Assembly (NCBI RefSeq): GCF_016495405.1
Contig: NZ_CP044522.1
Span: forward strand, 1,488,001 to 1,552,000
Source of the DNA: Cobetia sp. cqz5-12
Lineage (GTDB): Bacteria; Pseudomonadota; Gammaproteobacteria; Pseudomonadales; Halomonadaceae
Direction: 5' to 3'
Length of the DNA stretch: 64,000 bases
The stretch's first letter is position 1, and the number at the start of each line of letters is the position of its first letter. Below are positions 1 through 7,470 of this stretch, in pieces. The notes under the pieces are model-generated. The model was not told where the DNA came from and searched no databases. It was given only the letters and a program-made list of their open reading frames with translations. The position numbers and the translations under genes were made by a program.

Positions 1-114
1 CCCATCGAGCACCCTTTGGCAGAGGCGACCCAAGGCAATCTGGTACGCAGAGTCGGCAGACGGCTGACGCCGGCTGCCGACTATCTATGGAAGGTGATGA
101 TGGGGATGCACTGA
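1..114 (+). CDS. C-terminal end of a probable LysR-type regulator (partial)
   Basis: An open frame enters from the left edge and stops with TGA at 112-114. The 37 visible residues, including GRRLTPAADYLW, resemble the extreme C-terminus of LysR effector domains, where an RRLSPAA-like helix closes the protein. The stop falls one base before the convergent stop of the transporter gene, so the two 3' ends abut. A LysR gene beside a transporter/hydrolase pair would be a natural regulator. With so little sequence the family call is tentative. Confidence 0.4.
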   Translation, partial: PIEHPLAEATQGNLVRRVGRRLTPAADYLWKVMMGMH

Positions 115-115
115 C

Positions 116-1621
116 TCAGCTCGCCATCATGTAGACCCCCGGCCCGATGGCCCAGCCCAGCGACAGCCATAACATCAGGAAGGCCGACCAGGCGATCAGG
201 AAGCCAAGCGCCAGCGGCAGCATGGTGGCCACGAGGGTGCCGAGGCCCATTTCCGGTTGATAGCGCTGCATGTAGACCAGCGCCACCGAGAAGTAGGGGC
301 TCATCGGCGAGATGATGTTGGTACTGGAGTCACCGATACGGAACATCGCCTGCACGAAGGCAGGGTCGAAATCGATCATCATCAGCATGGGTACGAAGAC
401 CGGTGCCATCAGCGCCCATTGCGCGGAGCCGCTCGTCATGAAGATGTTGAGCACTGCCGTCATCACGATAAAGGCACCGACCAGCGGGAGGCCGGTAAAG
501 CCCGTGCTTTGCAGGATATCGGAGCCTTCAATGGCAATGAACTGACCCAGCTCGGACCACTTGAAGTAGGCGATGAACTGCGAGATCGCGAAGAACAGCA
601 CCAGTGTCGGGGCCAGCTCGCTGGCAGATTCCGCCATCTTCTGCGGGACATCGCGACTGCTGGTGATCTTGCCGACAGTCGCGCCGTAGACCAGGCCTAT
701 CAGTACGAAGTACAGGAACATCAACGGCACGAGGGACTTGAGGAACGGAGAGGGGATCAAGCCGCCATCGGCATTGCGCAGCGGTGAGGCCTCAGGCAGC
801 ACCGCGATCAAGACAAGTGCTACATAGGCCAGTGTGGCCAAGCCGACACGCTTGATGCCGGTCCATTCTTCAGGCTTCAGCTCAGGCTTTTCGCCCTGTG
901 CCGTGAAGTCCTTGCCCATGGGCAGAACACGTTGCAGACGCGGCTCCACTACCTTGTCGATGATGAGAGTCCCGACGATGGCTAGCACGAACACCGAGCA
1001 GGCGACGAAGTAGTAGTTGTCGACGGGGGAAATGTAGGCCTCGGGGTCCACGAGCCTGGCAGCATCCGTGGTGATGCCGGAGAACAGAGCGTCCCCCACG
1101 GTCACGAACAGACTGGCATCGTAGCCGGCGCCTGCAGCTGCATAGGCTGCCGCAGCACCAGCGATGGGGTGACGGCCCACGGAGTGGTATACCATCGCCG
1201 CCAGCGGTATCAGGATCAGGTAGTTGGCATCCGAGGCGATACTGCCGCAGATACCCGCCATGAAGACGCAGAACGTCAGCAGGACCGGTGGCGCTTTCGC
1301 GACGCTGACCTGCATGAGCGTGGACATGAGGCCGACCTTGTCAGCCAGGCCTATCCCGAACATGACGACCAGGATGAGCCCCAGGGGCGGGAAGTTGATG
1401 AAGTTGCTGACCACGCTGGTCAACATGAACTCCAGACCCTCAGGTGATACCAGGCTACGCACATGTACCACGGCATCGCTTTGCGGATTGACGGCAGACA
1501 CACCGAGCAGGTCCAGCACCGCCGAGGCGAGGATGATCAGTCCTGCCAGAATCGTGAACAGAATGAAGGGGTGAGGGAGCTTGTTCCCTGTACGTTCGAT
1601 GGATGCGAGAACGGCTTGCAT
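116..1621 (-). CDS. AbgT family transporter
   Basis: A 501-residue polytopic inner-membrane protein of the AbgT family (p-aminobenzoyl-glutamate transporter / MtrF-like), close to the usual length of about 510. The frame stays open upstream to 1951, but that part is low-complexity and overlaps the hydrolase gene. The true start is ATG at 1621 (MQAVLASIERTGN, typical of AbgT N-termini), preceded by AAGGA. Hydrophobic segments run through most of the protein. Family-typical stretches are FINFPPLGLILVVMFGIGLAD, SGSAQWALMAPVFVPM and GDSSTNIISPMSPYF. It lies 37 bases downstream of the M20 hydrolase on the same strand and is probably co-transcribed, suggesting export or import of the hydrolase's amide substrate or product. 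AbgT members include both importers and drug exporters, so direction is not settled. Confidence 0.9.
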   Translation of the reverse strand: MQAVLASIERTGNKLPHPFILFTILAGLIILASAVLDLLGVSAVNPQSDAVVHVRSLVSPEGLEFMLTSVVSNFINFPPLGLILVVMFGIGLADKVGLMSTLMQVSVAKAPPVLLTFCVFMAGICGSIASDANYLILIPLAAMVYHSVGRHPIAGAAAAYAAAGAGYDASLFVTVGDALFSGITTDAARLVDPEAYISPVDNYYFVACSVFVLAIVGTLIIDKVVEPRLQRVLPMGKDFTAQGEKPELKPEEWTGIKRVGLATLAYVALVLIAVLPEASPLRNADGGLIPSPFLKSLVPLMFLYFVLIGLVYGATVGKITSSRDVPQKMAESASELAPTLVLFFAISQFIAYFKWSELGQFIAIEGSDILQSTGFTGLPLVGAFIVMTAVLNIFMTSGSAQWALMAPVFVPMLMMIDFDPAFVQAMFRIGDSSTNIISPMSPYFSVALVYMQRYQPEMGLGTLVATMLPLALGFLIAWSAFLMLWLSLGWAIGPGVYMMAS

Positions 1622-1658
1622 TGTTGTTGTCCTTATTATGTTGATCTGACTGACTTGT

Positions 1659-2813
1659 TCAATCGCGCGCCAGCAAGTCCTTGGCCAACGACAGGAAGAC
1701 TCCGCCCGCGACCGGCAGGATGTCGTCGTTGAAGTCGTAATGCTCGTTGTGCAGGTAGGCACTGTCGCCGTTGCCGACGAAGAAGAAGCACCCGGGGATT
1801 TCCCTGAGGTAGAAGGCGAAGTCCTCAGCACCCATGGTGGGCATGTAATCCAGCTTCTTGATGTCATCACTGACCTGATGATGACGAGCGATTTCGAGCA
1901 CCTTGTCAGACCATTCAGCGTCATTGAGGAGAGGCGGGATCTCGAGCTCATGCGTCATTCGGTAGCTAGCGCCATGCGCGCTGCACACGCCCGAAATGAC
2001 CTGCTCAAGCTGGCCGGCCAGAGCATCTCGTGACGAAGTACGGTCACTGCGGATGTTGATCAGGATCTCGGCTTCGCTGGGGATGATGTTGGCCGCATCA
2101 CCGGCATGGAAGGCGGCAATCGTGATGACACCTGCTTCTAGCGGCGATTTGTGACGCGCGACCAGTCCTTGAAGCTGCTGGATGATCGAGGTACCCACAT
2201 AGATCGCATCCACTGCCAGGTGCGGCATGGCGGCATGCCCGGTTTTCCCTTCGACAGTGACACGGAAGGTGTCGTTACCCCCCATGGCTGGACCGGGTTT
2301 GACGAATACCTGGCCGGCCGGGAAGTTCGGACGATTGTGGTAGCCGAATATCGCGGAGACTTTCGGATTCTCCAGCACACCTTCTTCGATCATCCGTGCT
2401 GCGCCGTTACCGCCTTCCTCCGCTGGCTGGAAGATCAGCTTCAAATGGCCGGACAGGGTACCGCGCTGCTCCATGATGGCTTCAGCCGCCAAAAGGAGTG
2501 TGGCGGTATGGCCATCATGCCCGCAGGCATGCATCAGCCCACGCTTGGTGGAGCAGTGCGAAAAGGTGTTGGCCTCATCAATCGGCAGCGCATCCATGTC
2601 GGCGCGAAAGGCGATCACGGGCCCCGGGCGCCCGGTGTCCAGTTCCGCCAAGACACCTGTCTCTGCAATACCCTCTGTGACCTTGTATCCCAGCTCGCGC
2701 AATCTCTCGGCGACCACCTTCGCTGTCTGGGTCTCCTCGAACTTCAGCTCGGGATGCTGATGGAAGTGGTGCCTGAGTGATCTGGCCGTCTCTAACTGAC
2801 TGTCGGTAAACAT
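1659..2813 (-). CDS. M20 family amidohydrolase (AbgB/hippurate hydrolase-like)
   Basis: A 384-residue metallo-amidohydrolase of the M20D type, predicted to cleave an N-acyl or aminoacyl amide. Metal-binding elements are visible: the CGHDGH cluster at residues 97-102, the EE pair at 132-133, the histidine of FGYHN near 159 and MGAEDFAFYL near the C-terminus. The dimerisation insert (TGHAAMPH) is present. There is no signal peptide, so it should be cytoplasmic. Start ATG 2813 has AAGGA upstream. That Shine-Dalgarno lies in one arm of a perfect inverted repeat (2821-2863), which may limit translation. Its partner is the AbgT transporter downstream; the pair resembles the abgB/abgT arrangement. 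The real substrate (aminobenzoyl-glutamate, hippurate, acyl amino acid) cannot be read from sequence. Confidence 0.88.
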   Translation of the reverse strand: MFTDSQLETARSLRHHFHQHPELKFEETQTAKVVAERLRELGYKVTEGIAETGVLAELDTGRPGPVIAFRADMDALPIDEANTFSHCSTKRGLMHACGHDGHTATLLLAAEAIMEQRGTLSGHLKLIFQPAEEGGNGAARMIEEGVLENPKVSAIFGYHNRPNFPAGQVFVKPGPAMGGNDTFRVTVEGKTGHAAMPHLAVDAIYVGTSIIQQLQGLVARHKSPLEAGVITIAAFHAGDAANIIPSEAEILINIRSDRTSSRDALAGQLEQVISGVCSAHGASYRMTHELEIPPLLNDAEWSDKVLEIARHHQVSDDIKKLDYMPTMGAEDFAFYLREIPGCFFFVGNGDSAYLHNEHYDFNDDILPVAGGVFLSLAKDLLARD

Positions 2814-2820
2814 TGATTGT

Positions 2821-2863
2821 CCTTGTTCTAGTTTAGGAGCTGCTTGACTACGCTAGAACAAGG
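2821..2863 (-). promoter_or_regulatory. Inverted repeat covering the M20 gene ribosome-binding site
   Basis: The perfect 11-base arms CCTTGTTCTAG (2821-2831) and CTAGAACAAGG (2853-2863) are separated by 21 bases. In the minus-strand transcript the 3' arm contains the AAGG of the M20 Shine-Dalgarno, about 8 bases before its start codon. A folded leader would therefore occlude the ribosome site. It could instead be a DNA operator for a dimeric regulator. Both readings are inference. Confidence 0.5.
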
Positions 2864-3145
2864 CGGGAGCACGGAGGGAGACCAGAGAGCGTCGTGTTTG
2901 TTGACCTGAGTGCAACGAATATCAGAGGGCGTTCATTTTCTTGTCTCTGAATTTGCCGGTGTAGCGGGCAAAGGTGATTGCCGGTGATGCATTCTGTCTC
3001 GCACAGCTCGGCCCCTAGTGGGGTCTGCAAAAAGCAGCTGATCGACACGTGCAAGAAGCGCTGCTTCCATAACCTATTCAAGAGGTCGGGCAGTCATGTC
3101 TACGGAGGGCCGGGGCCCGCCAATTCGTGGTTTAAACTTTATGCT
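2864..3145. other. Intergenic stretch between hydrolase and defence island
   Basis: No convincing gene is visible. Short open frames on both strands have no recognisable products. Composition shifts from GC-rich to AT-rich approaching 3120, which may mark the left edge of the island. I found no att site or tRNA. Confidence 0.5.
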
Positions 3146-3234
3146 AAAAGCGGCCTTAAATGACGATTCTAATCTTGAAGGTGAACCGATATAGTTTATT
3201 ATTTGTCTGATGAACGGAATTTAAGGTCGCTTTT
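3146..3234. promoter_or_regulatory. Probable AbiEi operator (paired inverted repeats) and abiE promoter region
   Basis: The 16-base arm AAAAGCGGCCTTAAAT (3146-3161) recurs inverted as ATTTAAGGTCGCTTTT (3219-3234), matching at 15 of 16 positions. The 57 bases between are AT-rich (for example TATAGTTTATTATTTG) and suit a promoter. The second arm ends four bases before the GTG start of the antitoxin. AbiEi antitoxins are known to repress their own operon by binding inverted repeats at the promoter, so this is the expected autoregulatory site. Confidence 0.65.
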
Positions 3235-3238
3235 CTGA

Positions 3239-4015
3239 GTGAAAATAAACCAGTTGCTACAGAAGATCCCGCGTGGCGCTGTCGTGACGACCGCTTGGCT
3301 GGCGTCACACGGCGTCACCTCGGATCAGGCGCGTAAGCTGGCCAACAGTGGCTGGCTGCAACGCGTTGGGCACGGCGCATACTGCCAAGCGGGGGAGCCT
3401 CTTACTTGGGAGAGCGCTGTTTTCGCCCTGCAGGCGATCGACGGCTTGGGGATGCCAACATTTTGGCTGGGTGGCCAAACGGCCTTGGCACTGCATGGCT
3501 TTGCCCACTATCTACCCATGGGGGAGCGTATAACGCATCTGTATGGTAAGGAGGCTATTCGGCTGCCTCGATGGTTGAGAGACACCGAGTGGGCAGGGCC
3601 GTTGGTGCTCCACTCTGAAAAGGGTCTGCCAGCGCAGCTTCCCGGCAGTTTCACGGACTACGCACCGGATGGCAGGGCTTTCAGCTTGCAGGTATCGACC
3701 CCCGAGCGAGCCGTCCTAGAGTGGATTGCCGTGACATCGAATGAACTGCTGTTCAGCAGTGAACTGGTGGACACCTTTAGCGGGCTTAACACGCTGCGTC
3801 CACGTCGGCTGCAGGCATTGTTGGAGGGATGCCGTTCGGTGAGAACCAAGCGTGCCTTCTTGGTGTTGGCTCGCCACGCCGGACATGCTTGGTACGGTCG
3901 CCTAGAACCTCGTCGACTGGATCTCGGTAAAGGCAAGCGCCAGCTCTGCCGAGGCGGCAAGCTGGATAGGGAATATCACGTGACGGTGCCGGAGGTATTC
4001 CTGCATGCCGATTGA
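3239..4015 (+). CDS. abiEi: AbiEi-type antitoxin / transcriptional repressor
   Basis: A 258-residue protein starting with GTG. An N-terminal winged helix-turn-helix (residues about 10-50, AVVTTAWLASHGVTSDQARKL then GWLQRVGHGAY) is followed by the AbiEi antitoxin C-terminal region (WLGGQTALALHGFAHYLP near 80-97). In characterised type IV AbiE systems this protein neutralises the nucleotidyltransferase AbiEii without stable contact and represses the operon. The next gene overlaps by 11 bases and encodes the matching toxin, which strongly supports the call. A matching inverted-repeat operator lies just upstream. A closer upstream ATG is absent; GTG 3239 follows the operator directly, so the leader is very short. 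Confidence 0.85.
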   Translation: MKINQLLQKIPRGAVVTTAWLASHGVTSDQARKLANSGWLQRVGHGAYCQAGEPLTWESAVFALQAIDGLGMPTFWLGGQTALALHGFAHYLPMGERITHLYGKEAIRLPRWLRDTEWAGPLVLHSEKGLPAQLPGSFTDYAPDGRAFSLQVSTPERAVLEWIAVTSNELLFSSELVDTFSGLNTLRPRRLQALLEGCRSVRTKRAFLVLARHAGHAWYGRLEPRRLDLGKGKRQLCRGGKLDREYHVTVPEVFLHAD

Positions 4016-4925
4016 AGCTCGCTACCACGAACAGGTACGGCTGTTGGTCTCGCTGTTGCCTTTCCTCAATGACGAGCCGTGTTTCGCTCTGAAAGGCGGC
4101 ACGGCCATCAACCTTTTCGTGCAGGCATTACCCCGGCTATCGGTCGATATCGACCTGGCCTACTTGCCGCTGGAGCCCCGTGACGAGGCTCTTCGACGCT
4201 GTCGCGAGGCGCTACAGCGACTGACAGAAAATTTCAGAGACCGACTGCCAGGCGTGCGAGCTGAGCTTCAGGATAATCGCCGGGACGAGCTGAGAATTCT
4301 GGTGCGCCGGGGGCGTAACCAAGTGAAGGTGGAGGTATCGCCGGTGTTGCGTGGCACTCTGCACCCGCCCCAAGAGCGCGATGTCGTGGAAGCCGTGGAG
4401 GATGAGTACGGATTCGCGGCTGTGCAGGTGGTGTCACTACCGGACCTGTATGGAGGCAAGATCTGCGCCGCGCTGGATCGCCAGCACCCCCGGGACCTTT
4501 TCGATGTGAAGTTGCTGCTGAACCAAGGCGGTCTGGATCGTAGTGTATTCGAAGGCTTTCTGATCTATCTGCTGGGGCACCCTAGGCCCTTGAACGAGGT
4601 GATCAACCCGAGGTTGAAGCCGTTGGGTGACGTCTACCGAGAGGAGTTTGTCGGGATGGCCAGGGTTGATCTTCCATTGCAGGAGCTGGAGAGCGCCCGC
4701 GATGAGCTGCTATCACAGCTGGGGCACCTGATGACGGATGATGACGTTCATTTCCTGCTGTCTTTCAAGCAGGGGGCGCCAGACTGGACATTGCTACCAC
4801 TGATGGGCGTCGACCGACTGCCTGCCGTGCGTTGGAAGCTCGCCAATATCCAGAAGATGGGGGCTGACAAGCACCGTCAGTCAGTTGAGCTATTGGAGCA
4901 GGCGCTGGGTAGCCTTCGGAGATGA
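4005..4925 (+). CDS. abiEii: AbiEii/AbiGii-family nucleotidyltransferase toxin
   Basis: A 306-residue protein of the AbiEii (DUF1814) family, the toxin half of AbiE abortive-infection systems. The nucleotidyltransferase core is clear: KGGTAINLF at residues 30-38 (the GS-like loop) followed by SVDIDL with aspartates 48 and 50. Further conserved elements are LPDLYGGKICAALDR and HPRDLFDVKLLL in the middle. Characterised relatives transfer nucleotides, including to tRNA 3' ends, and stop growth. The ATG lies inside the last codons of abiEi (11-base overlap), implying translational coupling. No truncation is evident, so the pair looks intact. Confidence 0.87.
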   Translation: MPIEARYHEQVRLLVSLLPFLNDEPCFALKGGTAINLFVQALPRLSVDIDLAYLPLEPRDEALRRCREALQRLTENFRDRLPGVRAELQDNRRDELRILVRRGRNQVKVEVSPVLRGTLHPPQERDVVEAVEDEYGFAAVQVVSLPDLYGGKICAALDRQHPRDLFDVKLLLNQGGLDRSVFEGFLIYLLGHPRPLNEVINPRLKPLGDVYREEFVGMARVDLPLQELESARDELLSQLGHLMTDDDVHFLLSFKQGAPDWTLLPLMGVDRLPAVRWKLANIQKMGADKHRQSVELLEQALGSLRR

Positions 4926-5026
4926 CGCCTAATACCCCCAGCGATGTATCGGCCTAAGTAGACTTCTCCTTATCTCCCTAAGACGCTAGGCTGTTACGCA
5001 TAGTTACGCCAGACGCAGGGGATGAC

Positions 5027-5464
5027 ATGGTGAACAGCAGGGAAGCTCAGCTCCAGTGGGACATCACCAAGGCCATATCCGTCCTCGGCCTCACCCCGGT
5101 CAGTGAAGTGGGCTCAGGCAAGCCCCACGACCCCGAAAAGCAGCGCCTCGCCGAGATAATCGACCGGCTCAACGACCTCTACGGCGCCGAGGTCAGCGAC
5201 GACGACAAGCTCCACTTCGCCAACCGCATCGCCGACCGCATCGAGCGTGACGAGGCGGTGATGGCCCAGGTGCGCCACCACAGCGAAGACCAAGTGATGC
5301 ATGGACTCTTCCCCAAGAAGGTCACCGACGCCGTGCTCGACGCCCTCAGCGACCACGAGAAGCTCTCGATGCCGCTGCTGGAAGATGAGGAAACGGGGAG
5401 GCAGTTTGCGTTGTTGATTTTGCAGCTGCTGGCGGGGAGGTCGAACCGTGACTCGCGTGCTTAG
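5027..5464 (+). pseudogene. Remnant of a type I restriction enzyme R subunit (C-terminal fragment)
   Basis: A 145-codon frame whose residues about 28-135 (GSGKPHDPEKQRL, LNDLYGAEVSDDDKLHFANRIADRIERDE..., QVMHGLFPKKVTDAVLDAL, DHEKLSMPLL) match what I know of the extreme C-terminal helical region of HsdR proteins. HsdR is normally around 1000 residues with a nuclease and two helicase domains; none of those are present, and no HsdM or HsdS gene lies nearby. The first 25 or so codons do not look like HsdR and may be junction sequence. The fragment could be translated, but as a restriction enzyme it is dead. It marks loss of a type I system from this island. Confidence 0.7.
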
Positions 5465-5729
5465 TAGGAAGCTAAGGAAGAGGCCTGTTATGGCGGATAA
5501 CGACCCAAATCGGCCCTCCCAGCAAACGCGTCATGCTAGTCCAGCCGTGTTATGCAGCCGTCATGAAGAACCATGTTTTTCTGGCGAGCTATACTTGGTT
5601 TCTTTGATTTCAAAGGGGTGAATCGCGAATAGAATTCGATATATCCCAGATGATCGTGTCAGAGCGTTCAAGTCATTAAGTTATACGGCAGCCTAAATCC
5701 TGCTGTGGAGAAGAAGGAAATAGTTCTAA

Positions 5730-6554
5730 ATGACGATGCTAATCACTGACCTAATCGTCGCAGCAGTTAGCAAAATGGTCGATGACTCTCAAGTCGAAGG
5801 TTATAGAGAGCCAAGCCATTCTGACCTTGAATTTTATATTGGTCGTGCTGGGTTGACTAATGCCGATCCAAAGGCGCAAGGGCAGACAGTCGGAAAGGCG
5901 AAACGCGTTCGGGCAGTTCTTTCTTGGGCTGTAGATAACGATCAAGCTGCTGGTGGGAAACTGGTTGAAGCTTTGATTTCTAAAATAAGAGCATCCGGTG
6001 GGTTCCGAGAAGCTTCCGAAAATTTTATCGGGCGAGAAGTTATACGACAGGCGATAGAAGCCTTCGCTACTGAAGGCTATGTGCTTTCAGCGGATGGTGC
6101 CCTTCAAGCAAAGAATCTGGAGACTCTCAGCGGGAAAGAGCTTACGGATGCATTGCGCGGATACGCGAATCGAGCTCAGAAAGGTTCGGAAGACGCTGCA
6201 CTTGTGTCAGGAACGGGAAAGGACCTACTTGAAGCTACCGCTGCTCATGTAATTACAATAAAATACGGATCGTATCCCCAGCAAGCAAATTTTCCTGCAC
6301 TATTAGGACAGGCATTTATTACCCTTGGGCTGGCTACACCAGAAGATGCTCCTTCCTCATCCGAGGAACCTCATCGTGTGATGGAAAGAGGAATGTATCA
6401 ATCTGCTGTGGGCGTCAATCGTCTTCGGAACAAAGAAGGTAGTGGGCATGGTAGACCTTGGGTTCCGGGCATAGAAAGAGCCGAGGCAAAAGCAGCCATC
6501 GAAATGGCGGGAATTATTGCTGGCTACATGTTAGATAAACTTGAAAACCGATAG
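5730..6554 (+). CDS. Abortive-infection C-terminal-domain protein
   Basis: A 274-residue protein starting at ATG 5730 with GAAGAAGGAAA upstream. The C-terminal third resembles the Abi_C (abortive infection protein C-terminal) domain: TGKDLLEATAAHVI near 160-175, then GVNRLRNKEGSGHGRPW near 225-240 and a final alpha-helix with AEAKAAIEMAGIIAGYMLD. The RNKxGxxHG signature is the characteristic element. The N-terminal half (a domain with YIGRAGL and VRAVLSWAV) is not recognised. There are no membrane segments. Base composition is clearly more AT-rich than the housekeeping genes, indicating transfer. It ends 103 bases before the Hachiman-like pair on the same strand and could act with it or stand alone. 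Biochemical activity is unknown to me. Confidence 0.68.
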   Translation: MTMLITDLIVAAVSKMVDDSQVEGYREPSHSDLEFYIGRAGLTNADPKAQGQTVGKAKRVRAVLSWAVDNDQAAGGKLVEALISKIRASGGFREASENFIGREVIRQAIEAFATEGYVLSADGALQAKNLETLSGKELTDALRGYANRAQKGSEDAALVSGTGKDLLEATAAHVITIKYGSYPQQANFPALLGQAFITLGLATPEDAPSSSEEPHRVMERGMYQSAVGVNRLRNKEGSGHGRPWVPGIERAEAKAAIEMAGIIAGYMLDKLENR

Positions 6555-6657
6555 AAATCCTTTTTATTTTCTTGATTTTTTTTAGTGTTTATTGCAAAGA
6601 AAAATGCTTAAAAATTGCGCATCAAATCAACGTTAACATGACATAAGAGCAGCGCTG

Positions 6658-7470
6658 ATGCGAGACCTAGGTATAGAAAAGGCGATCTTGGCGCCATGGT
6701 TCGCTGAAGAGAAGGAATCGCCATACGTCTTGGTTCGCGTGTCCGATGAACAAGCAGCGGCCTGGGCGGACGTTCTTCGGATGCCAGTTCGCCGGTGCTA
6801 CATCGACGATGCACTACTCGACGAACGAGCCGCAGTCACCGGTCGGCCGAAATCGGAACTCGTTGCGGCCAAGCTTCCGGATAGAGGTTCTACTATGGCG
6901 GGCGATTTCGGGGAGATCCTAGTCTTCCTGTACCACGCAGCTGTCGAACCCGGGTGCGAGCCCATCGGTCCAAAGAAATGGCGATTGAAACAAGACCGGA
7001 CGAAACCGGCGCCACACTCAGATGTCGTTCAATTCGTGTTGCCCCATTGGCCCGAAGCGTCACCGGATGATCGTATCCTCTGTTCCGAGGTGAAGACCAA
7101 GGCCACCAATGGAGTGTCCACGCCCATTAGTTCGGCAATTGCCGACTGCGAGAAGGATCGGACAAGTCGATTGGCTAAGACGCTGGTGTGGCTTAAAGAG
7201 CGTGCACTTCACGAAAATCTGGGTACCACAACCGTCGCTCACCTCGAGCGGTTCATCCAGGCCACCGACCACCCCGAAGCTCAGAAGCACTTCCGGGCCG
7301 TTGCGGTTGTATGTGGGAGCATCGTGGATGAAGAGCTCGCAGATACCCCCGACGAAGAGCCCTCGGATCACACAGTAGTTGTGATCGCCGTTCCAGAGCT
7401 GAAGCAGCGCTACGAGGAGGTCTTCGATGCCGTTCACGAGAGCGTCACGGAAACTGGGGGCGGCGCATGA
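6658..7470 (+). CDS. hamA: HamA-like (Hachiman) PD-(D/E)xK nuclease effector
   Basis: A 270-residue protein. A nuclease-like core is visible: GDFGE (E86), HSDVVQF (D122) and CSEVKTK (E144-x-K146), with spacing fitting PD-(D/E)xK enzymes and the HamA/DUF1837 family of Hachiman defence. In Hachiman systems HamA is held inactive by the helicase HamB and degrades DNA when HamB senses damaged or invading DNA. The following gene, a Ski2-like helicase, overlaps it by four bases (ATGA), the classic hamA-hamB arrangement. The start is uncertain: ATG 6658 has only a weak upstream AAGAGCAG. Sequence divergence from the HamA proteins I can recall leaves room for a separate nuclease family with the same partner. 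Confidence 0.65.
   Translation: MRDLGIEKAILAPWFAEEKESPYVLVRVSDEQAAAWADVLRMPVRRCYIDDALLDERAAVTGRPKSELVAAKLPDRGSTMAGDFGEILVFLYHAAVEPGCEPIGPKKWRLKQDRTKPAPHSDVVQFVLPHWPEASPDDRILCSEVKTKATNGVSTPISSAIADCEKDRTSRLAKTLVWLKERALHENLGTTTVAHLERFIQATDHPEAQKHFRAVAVVCGSIVDEELADTPDEEPSDHTVVVIAVPELKQRYEEVFDAVHESVTETGGGA

Noticed and set aside
1622..1951. N-terminal extension of the AbgT transporter frame
   Set aside because: The extra 110 codons overlap the M20 gene, are low-complexity Ser/Arg/Thr, and a good ribosome site precedes the internal ATG at 1621.
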